This document shows, piece by piece, positions 10,905 through 22,380 of a stretch of DNA of 64,000 nucleotides. The notes under the pieces were generated by a model, which saw only the letters and a program-made list of their open reading frames with translations, was not told where the DNA came from and ran no database searches. The translations under genes were made by a program, and so were the position numbers. The stretch covers positions 8,050,023 to 8,114,022 of the forward strand of contig KK106981.1 in the NCBI GenBank assembly GCA_000611775.1, given 5' to 3'. Within the stretch, counting starts at the first letter, position 1. Each line of letters begins with the position of its first letter. The stretch is from Umbilicaria muhlenbergii. Taxonomy: Eukaryota; Ascomycota; Lecanoromycetes; Umbilicariales; Umbilicariaceae.

Positions 10905-13900
10905 TCACTCCTGTTCAATACCCTGCGAGAACTTTTCCTCCATAAGCTTCATCAGTACCGGCGGCACCGACTCGTCCGTTGCCCTGATAGTAATGCGATA
11001 CATCTAGGTTCCCTTGAGTTAGCTATCCCATCCCGTTTAGACAACTTACCTTCTTATCGAAGTGCCATGGAGATGCCCTCGATTGTGCTTACCATAGTCT
11101 GATAATTCGGCTCCAACCGTAACAAACACCCGTACTTGCCTCCTTCACTCGTATGCAAAACGCTTGCACCCACAATATTCTTTTCATTCGGATCCACACC
11201 CTTGAGAATGCCCCATCGAAACTGCCCAGCAAGACGATGCGTATGCTCATGCGTGATAGTCCTGCCCTGTTCCACAAGTCCGAATACTCTTTGAGCCTCT
11301 CTTGGCGCACCCCCTATCTGTCGCCAACGCTTGAAGAAGTCTTCAGCAGACAATTCAGCCGGATCCATGTACTTATGTATCACGACAGGTAGCTGCAAAG
11401 TCAGTGCTTGCAGCGCGCCAGCAAGGTATGATATGCGAATAGTTGGTGGATCCGAAAAGATGGACTTGGCCTCGAACATCGTAGTCTGCTGCGCCTGCGC
11501 GTCCGGCTCAATATTCGTGTCTGGCAACTTCTTCGTATCAACCTTCAACTGATTCGACGACGGGTTGTCCAAGGTAGTGGTGAAAGAAGCAATCGCGGAC
11601 GAGGAGCGGTTTTTGAAATACATGATGACGCAGCCCAGCTGGCCGCGGTATTCCGTGCGGAGACCGACTTGCACCTGGGCATCTTCGTACAAGACGCCTT
11701 CGTCTTGGAAGAGAAGGCGGTTGTAGCCTACGTCCCAGCCGGGACTCAGGTGCGCAGCGCTTGCTAGGTTGGGAACTTTGGCAGGCTTGCCGCCGTCGCC
11801 GTTCATGTCCAACCCATCCAGTTCATGGGCGCCATTAGCTTCGCTGTCGTTTATTCTCGACGCAATGGTTGTACCGCCGTTGACTGGCGGTGCTGTGCCA
11901 TTTGTGATGCTTGTTGTGGGTGAGAAGGAGCGCTTGAGGCCAGTTCGCTGCATGATTTGGACTTCTGCAGAATCCGCATTCGCGTCTTTGCCGCCGAGGA
12001 CCCAGGTCCGTTTGCTCGTAGTCCCAGCTTGCTTGGAATGTAGCCTTGACAGAAGCGCGGATGCCCGCTCTGGGAAGGGCGGCATCTCGTCGCATACCGT
12101 TCTGAGGAGGTCATCCGTTGGTAATGTAGCCAATGTCAGATACTCACAAGCTCGTTGTTGCAATTCAGAATCCAAGGTATGGCTATAGGCACGGAAAACA
12201 TGTAGGAGTTGAGGCTTTATCTCGGGGAAGAGATTGACAAATTTGATGAATGAGGATAAAAGGATAGCTCGGGTACTCGAAGAGGAACCAGACAGCTTGG
12301 TCTGAAGGGCTAGGAACTGCTCGATTGGACTGCAACCTTTGTTATCGGCAATCAGATGCCCGAACTCGCCGAGTAGATAACCTCCGATCTTGACCAAGGT
12401 CTCGTGGCATTGTTCCGCTTTCACATACTCTAGGATGTTCTGCGCTGCGTAGACTTGAAGTTCCTCATTGTTGGTCACGATCTGGATTACACGCTGCCAC
12501 ACTTCGTCACTGACGTGATCTCCAGCCATGGCGATCAGCCGTAATGATATGTCGACATACCACTGAACATCAGTGGCGTATTTTTCCGTTAGTATAGCAA
12601 TTTTGAGCACCATCTCTTCCCGAATAGCGAAGTCAGCATTCTGCAGGTACTTAAGAAGCTCGTTGACAATGGGTTGAGAGTTCGATGGATCACACATGCT
12701 GTACAACAAGTCGAGCCCCTTCCGCCGGACGCTAATATCCCGATCCCTTAGAGAGCCAATAATAATATTCTGGTGCCTTTTAATAGGGTCCAGGGTCTCC
12801 GCTCTCGCAGCGAAGTGGGTCATCGCATCGAGGCCCAGATATCGAACATTGGTCTCGCGTGACTGGATGAACTTGCCTAGTCTCGACGATATCTGCACCA
12901 TTAGATTGTGTTCCGTGTCAAGGTGGATTACCAGATTTATGGCTTCAAAGAGAACCGCATTTTGCGCGTTGTTTTGTTGGACATTCTTCGGCATGAGCAT
13001 AGCTTCATTCAAGATCTGCTGTAATGATTCTCGTATCAAACTTCGAACGTGCGTATCATCTGGATAGAACCAACGGTATTAGCACATGCTACCAATTGCG
13101 TGAAACGTTACTTGCCTGACGGCGGAAAGTACTGCAGTAACCTCAAAAGCTTTACTTGTATCCACGGACAAGGGACCTTGTAGTACAGGTAATCCGGTGC
13201 AACGTCGTTGTCCACCACTATTCGCTTGAGGCGTTGGGCCGCTTTCACATAGCTGCCTTTGTATTGTTCCGGATTATCTTGAGCCAGGGTCATGACGAGA
13301 GAAGTGACCGAGAGCGTGACTCCCATATTGGTGTCGTCCATCAGGGATATTATCCTCTCCGTCCATTCTTGCTGTACGATACCTGGGTATTTTCGATATA
13401 GTCGAAGGAGTGTGAGGGCAGCCTTCTTTTTGACGAAGGATTTGGAGGTACTGGCCTGCATCAGCGCCACCTTCCGCTCGGATTTGTCCGCTACTTACGG
13501 CGAGATCAGAAGCCTATGTACATCCCCACTTAACGCCTCGCCCATCTCCCTCCCACCAACATTGGCAATCGCGTGCAGCGCCAGACAATTGTATAACTCG
13601 TTGCTATCCAACAAATCCTTGCGTATGCTATTGACAACCAGGTGCAGAAGTTCATGTTGCTCGTGGAGGAAGAGGGTCACAGCCAGATATCCAATCTGCT
13701 TTTCCGAGTACTTGTTTGCAGATATAAGGTTGACGGCTTCCAGATGACCGAAGTCGACGTTCCAACCCAAGATGTATATATACAACAGCTTACAAACGTA
13801 TTTCTTCTTATGGTAACCGCTAAGGTTCCCATCCTTAAACTTCTGCCTTATATTCGCCAACTCCTTGTTTATCCGTTTCTCTTCAAGATCCCGAGCTCTT

Positions 13901-13941
13901 GCATTTCGTAGATCTGCTATAAACTGGGCAAGACCTCTCAT
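10905..13941 (-). CDS. APL3: AP-2 complex subunit alpha (alpha-adaptin)
   Basis: Exons 13941-13499, 13450-13116, 13059-11093 and 11003-10905 give 947 aa, the usual size for fungal alpha-adaptin. The N-terminus MRGLAQFIADLRNAR and the adaptin trunk (KKYVCKLLYIYILG, GYLAVTLFLHE, LAQDNPEQYKG) are diagnostic. A linker at about 620-700 precedes the C-terminal appendage, which ends in MYRITIRATDESVPPVL. Alpha-adaptin binds PtdIns(4,5)P2 and endocytic accessory proteins in the plasma-membrane AP-2 complex. The second intron (13060-13115) needs a GC donor: TCAG/GCAAGT to CCAG/ATGATACG restores PPSDDTHVRSLIRES, and no GT donor in the area keeps the frame. The 89-bp last intron (11004-11092) removes an in-frame stop and restores the conserved C-terminus. 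Confidence 0.95.
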
Positions 13942-14757
13942 AGAAGATTGGTTCCCCGAGCCCCCGCGGCCCAGGAAGCCGCCTACCGCCGCGGTCGCCA
14001 GCTTGAAGGTTGCGCCAGTCTCAAGGGGGTGGCTATTGAAGGATTCCAGGGTGCGGTGTTTGGCGCTGCTGATTATTGACAGCAGCCAAGTCGTTGATAG
14101 CTCAGAGGTCGTGGAGTAGGATTGGTCAATGTATTTGTAGATTCGGCCGTGCCTAGTATTGCTGAGGGCAATGGGCGTGGGGGATTCAAGGCTGACGAAT
14201 GCGCGTCAGACAGGGTAGAATTGTTCGATGCGGTCCGCCCGATGCAATGCCGCTTTCGAAAACTGCGAGGAAAAAACTGCGAGGAAGCAACACAATTTGT
14301 GCAGTGTAATGCTGCGGTATCAAAAGAGTGTCTGCTGCTTAGAAACTCCGGTCTCTCAAGCTCTAAGGGCCCCTCTACAAGTTACAAGGTTAGGGGCGCG
14401 ACCATTGAATTAGTGGAGTTTCCGGGTCTAGTTGGTGCGCCTCGTGGCAATCATCCTTGGCGCTTGTCGACAGGATGCAGGATACCTTACCTTAGGTATA
14501 TGTAGCTAATGTGTCGTACATCTATGAATGCTTTTGCATATATAGCACGGTGACAGGGCGCCACTTAACTTGTCACAGAGCATGGTGGAAATCATTGCCT
14601 GCTTTGCGAGTTGGCAGAACGCATTTTAGCTCATGGAGTCTATTGGGTATGAAGTCGACAATACAGCCCCTAACAAAGCCCCATCAGTAACGCCGTAACC
14701 TATTCAATGACCTTGTTCGCCTTCAATGTAGCCTCTCATCCGTTGCCGAAAAGTCCT
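13942..14757. other. Intergenic, AP-2 alpha promoter side
   Basis: About 815 bp lying upstream of AP-2 alpha and downstream of the DUF7871 gene. Open frames here on the plus strand look accidental. No motif recognised. Confidence 0.45.
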
Positions 14758-15245
14758 CTAGGCCCCCGCAGCCTTAGTGGTGAAGTCGGTTTCAGTGGGT
14801 AGAAGTCCTCCATCAGTGGCCTTCTCGCAAGTACATGCATCTGAAAGCACATCTTGTCAGTGGCCACTCTTATCCATATGACGTATCGCAGTCTAGCTAT
14901 TAGGCATCACTCACCAGCTGGTCTTGATCCGCAGACACAAGTGGCCCCAGTCACCTTGGTGTTCTCGGTTTTGGCACGATCGCAGTTGCACTCGCCGGCT
15001 GGACGGGCTCCTGTGAGTAAAGAGATCAGTAAGAGCGACGTGCAATTAAATGGATGGTCAGGGAGATAAATGTTGGTGTAGCTTCACTTACTGCATGAGC
15101 ACCTTGGGCCAGCAACAGTGTTCTCGGTGGCGGCCTTCTCACAGTTGCAGTTGAGAGCCGACTGCTTGCCACAGGAGCACTTGGCTTGGGAAGCACAAAC
15201 ACAACCCTCGCCAGAGCGGCCACAGCAGGTAGTTGGAACAGTCAT
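14758..15245 (-). CDS. DUF7871 metallothionein-like Cys-rich protein
   Basis: Exons 15245-15092, 15010-14915 and 14840-14758 give 110 aa. The start MTVPTTCCGRSGEGCVCA matches a widespread ascomycete family that I recall as DUF7871. The protein is made of three related units of about 27 residues, each with CxC pairs: CSCGKQSALNCNCEKAATEN, CSCRARPAGECNCDRAKTEN, and CVCGSRPADACTCEKA. It ends in TETDFTTKAAGA. There is no signal peptide or membrane segment, so it should be soluble and intracellular. The dense CxC pattern suggests metal (copper or zinc) binding, as in metallothioneins, but this is inference. Both introns are phase 1 and fall between repeat units, consistent with growth by exon duplication. 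Confidence 0.9.
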
Positions 15246-15401
15246 GATGAGCTTCGAGGTGGTCTTTGAGTGTATTTGGTAATGTGCAGGAGCAGGTAAA
15301 GTGCTTGAGAGTATTAGACTAAACTGTCGTTAACTATGAAGCTTTGATAGAAGACCTGCGATGTTGTAGTTGTAGAGCTCAGAGGGTGGACAGAGGCTGT
15401 G

Positions 15402-15409
15402 TTTAAATA
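15402..15409 (-). promoter_or_regulatory. Possible TATA element of DUF7871 gene
   Basis: On the minus strand the sequence TATTTAAA lies about 157 bp upstream of the ATG at 15245, a plausible distance for a fungal TATA element. Position alone supports it. Confidence 0.4.
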
Positions 15410-16268
15410 GCTGTTGCACGTGCTGCGCACTGGCTTTGTCGAGAGCTGCACATTGGAAACAGCTATGCGCTCATTGGTCGCCTTAACCGAGCAATTGCGG
15501 TGCTAGTTCCGAAGCAGACATCAACCTCCACTTCCAAGCCGTAATAGAAATCGCCTTCAAGAAGATTGGTAGGACCACATCTTGTGACTGTCATTCGCCT
15601 CAACAATATGGAACACGGAACCTAAAGGAGACTATCTGCGGTCTTGGCAGTTCCCAATATGGTCCTGCATCCAAGGCATCGGAGTTGCTCCTGTCTTCCA
15701 TCGAACCATTATGCATGTTTCATTGAAGAACAAGAAGGGGCACCAGGAGCTTCTCCAAGCGACTCCTGACATATCATGACCATTATCTTCCATCTGTTGT
15801 TTGTTATGCGTGTCACGCGCAGCAAGTTTTCCTAATACACGTTCTTTGCCAGATCAAAAGGTAGTATGAGGTAGCAAATACTGTGATTTAGCTACCTTTA
15901 CTTTGTTCACTGCTTGTACTTACATCAACGTGAAACACATACTTGCAGCCAGTCCTTGAGTTCGTCTCAGGCTGTGTGTATGGGGCGGCGTTCACGCTGA
16001 AGAGTGCCAGTAGAAGTTTTAGGAATGGGGTTCCTGGTTACGAGTGATCTAGATCTATTACGAGCCTCTTGCTTCGTACTCTCGGACCTACTGTTTGATA
16101 TAACACACTTCGCATCATCTGTGTATACCCATTTCCAAATAGCTAATATTCCAGCAGTGAATTGAGGAACGACAACATTTTAATTTTTTCCAGAAACAAG
16201 ATCACTTAGTACTTGAACCTTTTCTCAAGCCTGTCTCAGCATCGTTACACACGACGTACAACTCAAGC
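15410..16268. other. Intergenic, no gene recognised
   Basis: Divergent interval between the DUF7871 gene and the small plus-strand orphan gene. No open frame with coding character and no repeat seen. Confidence 0.4.
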
Positions 16269-16827
16269 ATGGATATCATTATACCGAGTCCATTTACCGA
16301 GACCGATGGGCCTCACCCTCGTCCAGAGTGTTCTCCCACGAGGTGTCCCATGTGTAACTTCCCCCAACTGGCTGGTGTTAGCGGTGATGGCGACATAATA
16401 CTCCACCGCATAATAACATTCCAGAAGATAATTGAAGAGATCCACGACATGATACACAAAGCCGTCCAGCAACTCTATGGTCTTCGGTGGTCCCTCAAAT
16501 CCCATCCACGACCCGCCGGGACACTCCTCCCACTGACAATTTTTGACAAATACGTCATGGTCATGGCAAGTGATGTCGCAGCCGTGGAAGATTCGGTGAG
16601 GTTCGCGTTGCGCATGTCGTTACGGGACCACAGAGAGTTGGAGATTAGACGGAGGGAACTTGTACTTGTGGTACATATGCTGTTCCCCTTGAGCCATGCC
16701 AGAAGCTAATGTATGGTAGCTGCTGGGCCGAGCGGAGAAGCCGCAATGGCTGCTGGAACTGACCGAGTCGAAGGCCTCGGCTCAGGAAGTGAAGAAAGCG
16801 AGCAACGGGTCCTCCAAGGAGGGGTGA
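16269..16827 (+). CDS. Small orphan protein, unrecognised
   Basis: ATG 16269 opens a frame to 16670, then intron 16671-16719 (GTACAT donor, GCTAATG branch point, TAG acceptor) leads to a second exon 16720-16827; 169 aa. The junction is in phase, and the second exon reads LLGRAEKPQWLLELTESKAS. An alternative donor 9 nt earlier is also in phase. The middle is helical (FQKIIEEIHDMIHKAVQQLY) and two CxxC-type cysteines occur near residue 20-28 (CSPTRCPMC), which could be a lone zinc knuckle. The end is Lys/Ser-rich. It lies just upstream of two related small genes (17743 and 18932) of similar size and two-exon structure, but sequence similarity to them is weak. No function can be assigned. Confidence 0.55.
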
Positions 16828-16867
16828 ATTAGGAGCCGTTAAAGGACTGCATGGGATACTTTCGGGA

Positions 16868-16948
16868 CGGTGAAACGAAGCATGGTGGAAAAAGGGTGAA
16901 ACGAAAGGGTGGAACGAAGGATGGGACGAGAGATGGAATGAAAGATAG
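16868..16948. repeat. Purine-rich imperfect tandem repeat
   Basis: About 80 bp of imperfect units of the type GGGTGAAACGAA / GGATGGGACGAGA, almost free of pyrimidine on the plus strand. It lies just after the stop of the small gene, probably in its 3' UTR. Confidence 0.55.
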
Positions 16949-17742
16949 CCCTCGCACTGACTAGCTCGCTATACCAGTCTAGCTAGGTATTCTAAAGCAA
17001 GGGATGCACTGGTAGCTCAGCCACGCAATGGGATCCCGCAACAGCTCTTGGGCCTCTCTTTGCGTCTCTGCTGAAGCTTTCCCTGGATGTTACCTTGAAG
17101 ACCATGCGATGCTGCCACAGCGACTCAATCACTGCGCAAACGCTTCCTAGTCCAAATCTTGTCGCAGAATGACATAAATTACCCGATTCTATGCCGCATG
17201 CCGCTAGCCCTACTTATTATACATATTCGTTTACATGGAACGCTGGGATGCTGGGAAGCGACTTCCTTACACCACGTTTCTCTAGGTGATTAGGGGTCCG
17301 TAAATATCAAATGAATTCTCAGCACGTTTGGGTAAGTACTCCATAGAAAGTCGAGCAACTCAAGAAGAACATGATGTGTGATCATATAGTATAGAACCAC
17401 TGCCTACACATCTCCAGCACATTGATGCTTCCAAATGCCTTCGCGAAGGATGGTCAGCCTATTGTGAATGAGCATACCTCGGCATGACCATTCACCAACA
17501 AGTTTTCATCCGAACAAGCATGTATTCATCGACGTGTTGAAGCTTGGGCTATTGCCACGTAGCGAGTCATCCGGTAGTATAAGAAACGAGACCCACACTT
17601 AGATTGTATCTCTTTCCTCTTCATATTCAGTAAGGACGCGTCCATTCAGCATCCTGATTATTCCTCCCCCTCCTTTCTAGGGCCTGATTGCCCTTCAACA
17701 ACCGACCATACCCCTCGTCGAAGCGTTCGACACCCAGCAACT
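16949..17742. other. Intergenic, no gene recognised
   Basis: About 800 bp between two small orphan genes. A C/T-rich stretch just before 17743 is likely the core promoter of the next gene; nothing else seen. Confidence 0.4.
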
Positions 17743-18290
17743 ATGAATCCTTCCAATGGGATTCCCATATATCCACCAGTACCATCCTCAGAAGCCAACA
17801 CAACCACCCAATCCGCCTCCGCATCCTTAAACCAATCCAACACAACATTATCTCCGCCCACCACCCCTGTGATCCCCCTCCCAGAGATGCTCCTCCGCAT
17901 CCAAGCCCACCAAGCAGACCTCCTCGCCGACCTCCACTCCATGCAGCAACAACAACACGACCTGAATAACTGGATCGCCGCCCACCCCCAGTATAGCAAC
18001 GACCACCACCGCGTCGAAATCACTATCAATCTCGCGAATCCTGCTCGTCAGTACCTGCAAGACGACCAGTCGCTTAGGATGACGATCTTGGAGTTCAAGG
18101 CTGTGCTGAATAGAGTGCTTTGCTGGATCAGAAAGTCGTATGGGTGGTGGGAGGGGAAGAAGGAGGAGGTTTCGCAGCGGGTAAGTGGCGGTGGTAGAGT
18201 GTTGGGGAAATGTATTGATGGGCGGGGCTGACGGATGAGTAGTTGCAGGGCCCGGCAGAGGCGAGGAAGAAGCCAAGGTTGGAACTGTGA
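17743..18290 (+). CDS. Small orphan protein, family member A
   Basis: Exon 17743-18180 joins 18249-18290 in phase (GTAAGT donor, TTGCAG acceptor), giving 159 aa. The N-terminal half is Pro/Ser/Thr/Asn-rich and looks disordered. A helical Gln/His-rich stretch (LLADLHSMQQQQHDL) follows. The C-terminal core ARQYLQDDQS...ILEFKAVLNRVLCWIRKSY resembles IRQYLPPDGP...LDEYRAVLSVALRTVRVEF of the gene at 18932, with the same spacing. The tail is basic (EARKKPRLEL), a possible nuclear signal in both proteins. No domain recognised. It may be a lineage-restricted family of small nuclear proteins; this is inference. Confidence 0.65.
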
Positions 18291-18931
18291 GGTGGAAACG
18301 GTAGTGAGGCAATAGGAGAGTGTGGGATGAGAGTTGAGAGAGTTGAGCATGATGAGCAGCGCGAGGTTTGGGGTTAGAAAACATCCGTGATATAATTCGA
18401 GACGGTGGGGTTGATGGCAGGGAATGCGCTCTCAAGCCACGACTCGTATCCGGTATATTCTTTGAGGAACGGACTCACGAATAGCATACCCTCGTGGCGT
18501 TGTGGCGCTGCTTGTTTCGCGTATCAGCCATTTCTGTTTCCAAGCTTGTGCCGGCATTGCATTTCTCTGAATACCTTACGAGGACATAATGTGCCAAAAG
18601 CTCATCGCTCCACACAACGCCGACGGCAAGGATGTTGAGATAGAGTGAATAGCTAGAAGTGCGTGAAAGAGGGTAGCAGATGTCGTTGAGGTCTTCACAC
18701 TTCCACTCGCAGTGTCCGTGAATGAGATATTTATAAGTCAGTGAATGTGTGCTTCTGAGCCTTCAACGTTAGTGAGCCATGTAACGTATATAAGGTGTCA
18801 GAAGACCAGGACTGCGTCTTACTAAAACCCTGTCCAACTCCGTCTTCTATCACCAAGCCTGATTCCACATTTACGATTGGTTGGAAATCAAATCTCCACC
18901 TCATAGTGTTTGAAGCTTGTCGATACCAACA
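18291..18931. other. Intergenic, no gene recognised
   Basis: About 640 bp between the two related small genes. It should hold the 3' UTR of the first and the promoter of the second. No motif recognised. Confidence 0.4.
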
Positions 18932-19695
18932 ATGACGGACCCAACCCAGCAGACGGAACCTCCAGAATCAGGTCCCTCCTCAGGGCCCTCCAGTGCACCC
19001 GATCCAACAGCACGCACATTCTTCCAGGACATCCGCTCACAATCATCCAGCATGCAGGACTCAACAGCAGGGAACCGCCCACTGGAAGCCCACCCATCAT
19101 TGCCTCATATCAGCGAACAGAGTCCGGTCAGATCGGTAGCCGGTCCCCCAAATGGGCCAGAGGGAGTGCGATCCGATTACGAGACGATCCACGAACTAAT
19201 CCACTCCGCGCAAAGACTGCTGTTCGATCAGCGCCACGCTCAAATGCCGATCGACTCTGTATTCGTGGGCAGTCATCACGTGATCCGGCAATATCTTCCC
19301 CCGGATGGTCCATTCTATTTTACGTTGGATGAGTACAGGGCAGTGTTGAGTGTTGCGCTTCGAACCGTAAGAGTAGAGTTTGTGAAAAGGGAGACGGAGA
19401 GGAAGGAAGCGGCGAAGAAGGAAGCGTTGAAGAAGGAAGCATTGAAGAAGGTAAGCACTAGCACCACCATACGTGGACACAAATTTGCTAGTGCATAACG
19501 CTAACAGTGGCGGAGAATCGTGAGGAAGAGAGGGCTGCAAGGAAGTCGAGTAGCGGAGATGAGGAGAGTAAATCGAAAAGTGTAGATAGTGCGCCGAGGC
19601 GGTCCAAAAGAAAAGCAGGGGGAGCGGCGGATGCATCGGAGAAAGAATCAAGCGGCACAGATGGCGAGCGTACTAAAAGACGGAAGAAATCCTAG
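18932..19695 (+). CDS. Small orphan protein, family member B
   Basis: First in-frame ATG is 18932. Exon 18932-19450 joins 19516-19695 (GTAAGC donor; acceptor GCGGAG), giving 232 aa. A nearer acceptor (AACAG at 19507) would give a different C-terminus, so the junction is tentative. The N-terminus is Pro/Ser-rich; the middle holds the motif shared with the gene at 17743 (IRQYLPPDGP, LDEYRAVLSVALRTVR); then a lysine-rich repeat of KKEAL units runs into the intron. The second exon is highly charged and ends in RSKRKA...ERTKRRKKS, a strong nuclear-localisation candidate. No known domain is visible. Same strand, same two-exon plan and shared core make it a tandem paralogue of member A. Confidence 0.65.
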
Positions 19696-20200
19696 GCCTG
19701 TCTGGATCTAACCATTCCTATCTCCTTAGCTTTGTGCACTTCACATTATGTTAAAGAGCTCTCCATTGCTTCGGCTGCCGATGTTCGGGTACCGGTGCGA
19801 AGGACTGTATTTCAAGCGGCTATCGCGAAACGGTCTGGACATATTTTCCCAATCTCTGAGTCGTCAAATTTTGGGGCCGGTTGAGTGCTGGACTCCACGA
19901 CCTTTGGGTTACCAATCATTGTATACCGCCATCAATGCGGGAAACAGCAAGTTGTGAGTATTCGGACCCTCGGGATGCTGCCGATCGGTTTTCGTGAGCA
20001 AGAAACCGCGCGGATCGGATACATCAGGCAACGGCTCAAGTTGTAGGGTTGGCCGGAGTGCTTAATACTATTTGTTCTCTTAGAGGGCACGGGTATCGAC
20101 AAAGGCAACGTGCAGAAGGTCGGAGAAGTAATTACAAGGCAAACCCCAGACGTCTCCGCCGCGCAAGTCTCAGGTTGATGGAGTATGCATCCTCCAATAC
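19696..20200. other. Convergent intergenic region
   Basis: About 500 bp between converging genes, expected to hold both 3' UTRs. No coding frame or repeat recognised. Confidence 0.4.
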
Positions 20201-21130
20201 TTAGTCATCGCCATCATCGGCATCTTCTTTGACCTTGGCATCCTTCTTCGGGGGTCTTTCCCCAAAGATCCCAGTGCCCACCCTCACCTCGTCACTACCA
20301 CACCTGATGGCGCTTTCAAAGTCTTCGCTCATGCCCATGCTTAGTTCAAGCTCCCTTGGAGAGACCCCCAGATTATCCGCTATCTTGTCCCTGACCTCTC
20401 TTAGGCGGATGAAGTCCTCGTTCTCCGTCTCTTTGGTTGTGGCTTTACTTCGCGCTATCGCACCAATGGTCATGACTCCCTGGAGTTCCAGATGCGGGCA
20501 GTTCTCCTTGATGTGTCTGCACAAAGCCGTGGCATCATCTCCCGGCTCCACCCCACTCTTTTCGGCTTCTCCGCTGGTGTTGATCTGCACGAAGACGTTC
20601 AAGGGTATCTCTGCGTATTCGTGCTCCCGCTCACACAGTATATACCTCCCCTTCTCTAACTGGTCTGCTTTTTTGATCGTGTCTACGCTCTCCACACACC
20701 ATAAATTGGGTATGTTCTCCGATAAAGGTCGGCATTTGTTCGTTTGTAGAGCGCCAATAAAGTGCCATTTAATGGTGCGTGGGAGGATTGAGGCTTTTTC
20801 TTGTAGTTCTTGTTGGTAGTTTTCGCCGAAATGGGCAGGGGAATGAGGCGAGTTGTGTAATGCCAGAATATCATTGACCGGCTTTAATTTGGAGACTGCT
20901 ACCAGGCGGATCTACACTTATGTTAGTAACGTGTGAATGAAGAGTCTGCTTCCTGAAGGTGGCTCAATGGCGCCCTGCACGAACCACTCGTGGATATGAG
21001 GTAGGTTCCCTACCTTACGGCTATTGCTATTTGCTTCTTGAATTCGCCCTGTTATAGTTTTTAGGTTCTGTATCAATTGTGCTGCACGTTGAGGATTAAT
21101 CTTCATGTCTTCCGTCGTGTGTGATGCCAT
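20201..21130 (-). CDS. PLP homeostasis protein, YggS/PROSC (COG0325) family
   Basis: Exon 21130-21014 joins 20911-20201 (102-bp intron, phase 0), giving 275 aa, the normal size for the family. The junction produces RLVAVSKLKPVNDI, in which K47 is the lysine that forms the Schiff base with pyridoxal phosphate. Further family motifs are FGENYQQELQEKA, WHFIGALQTNK, CVESVDT, VFVQINTSGEAEKSG, GVMTIGAIA and LSMGMSEDFESAIRCGSDEVRVGTGIFG (quoted in parts). It folds as a single alanine-racemase-like barrel without racemase activity and is thought to buffer free PLP and amino-acid pools in the cytosol or mitochondria. Acidic tail EDADDGDD at the C-terminus. It is divergent from the O-methyltransferase gene, about 315 bp apart. 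Confidence 0.95.
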
Positions 21131-21445
21131 TTCTGTGAGGTTCAATGATGATGGTGGCAACAGCAGGTTAAAGATGATGAGGAGGATTTGATAGGCGGCA
21201 GCCGAGATGATTTCCAGATGAAGGTCCACACTTTTTGAGTATTGCAGGGTCCAACCCTGCACCATCAAATAGGGGAGGGAGTGGGGTTTGGAAGTAGAAG
21301 GGCCATCCCACATCTATGATAGTCTAAACCCTTGAGTTAGGTGTTTATTCTTATTCTAATCCTTCGTGTGAAATTACTCGGACACAACCCTATCCTAGTA
21401 ATTGACATCAAAAACCGCAGCCCTAAAATCTCCGCGACGTATATC
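21131..21445. promoter_or_regulatory. Divergent promoter region, YggS-like and O-methyltransferase genes
   Basis: About 315 bp separate the two ATG codons. No specific element recognised. Confidence 0.35.
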
Positions 21446-22380
21446 ATGAAGGGCCTTACGCATCTATATCCAAACGAGCAAGTGGCCAGCAATGTTTACG
21501 AGTATGCTTCGAAGTGTTCACTTGATCTGCCAAAACATGTGCTTGACCATTATCAGCGGACATTTGAGAGCGATCCTGAACGGGCCGACTTAATGATTTC
21601 TCCTCTGCAGGTATTAAGCACCTCCAATTGTAAAAGATAACAAGGTGTGCCTGCATGTCAAGACTGACTTATTGTTGAAAGGCCCAAACACAAGTCTGGA
21701 TTGCCAAGACTCTAGGTTCCAAGAGGAGTTCGTGTGGCACCTTCCCTTCCATAAGCTTGTAACGATACTGACGGCAAGAGACAGTACTTGAAATTGGCAC
21801 CTTCGTCGGCTTCTCTGCTTTGACTTGGGCTTATGCCATCGAAGGCCATGCGGATGGAAAGGTCGTCACCTTGGAGTATGACCCAAAAGCAAGTAAGGTG
21901 GCTCGGGAGACATTTGCGCGCACAGGGACAGACAAATCTATAGAATTGATCGAAGGGGATGCCCGCAAGAGGTTTGATTGCCCTTCTGGGTAGATGAGGG
22001 TTTGCATAGATGGGATTGACTTCCACCGCAGTCTCCAAAACCTGCACGCGCGCGACTTACCCCCCTTCGACCTTGTCTTCATTGATGCGGACAAGACATC
22101 TTACGTGACCTACCTGGAGCTTATACTTGCCCTTTCCAAACCGCGGTCTACTAATCGCCTGCTTCGTGCTGGTGGTGTCATTATGGCTGATAATGTACTG
22201 CGCCGAGGGTTGGTAGCTGATGCTTCCGAGGCCAATCCATGGCACGACACAGAGAAGAATAAGACCCAGGACCGCCAGGTTCTCGACGAATTCAACAAAA
22301 AGATGAAACGTGACTCGAGATTGGACGCTTTGCTTATGCCTGTCTTCGATGGGTTAGGGATGGCTAGGCTCGTGGATTGA
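21446..22380 (+). CDS. Class I SAM-dependent O-methyltransferase (catechol/CCoA OMT family)
   Basis: Exons 21446-21610, 21682-21727, 21785-21971 and 22032-22380 are all in phase and give 248 aa, typical for the Methyltransf_3 family. Motif I is ILEIGTFVGFSALTWA (about 71-86), the acidic SAM-ribose position follows in VVTLEYD, and the metal-binding signature is LVFIDADKTSY (D151, D153) with GGVIMADNVLRRG (D and N further metal ligands). These enzymes methylate vicinal hydroxyls of small aromatics with a divalent metal. The introns have weak donors (GTATTA, GTTCGT, GTTTGA), so the exact edges rest on reading phase and family motifs. The substrate cannot be read from the sequence, and no polyketide or peptide synthetase lies nearby. 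Confidence 0.88.
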
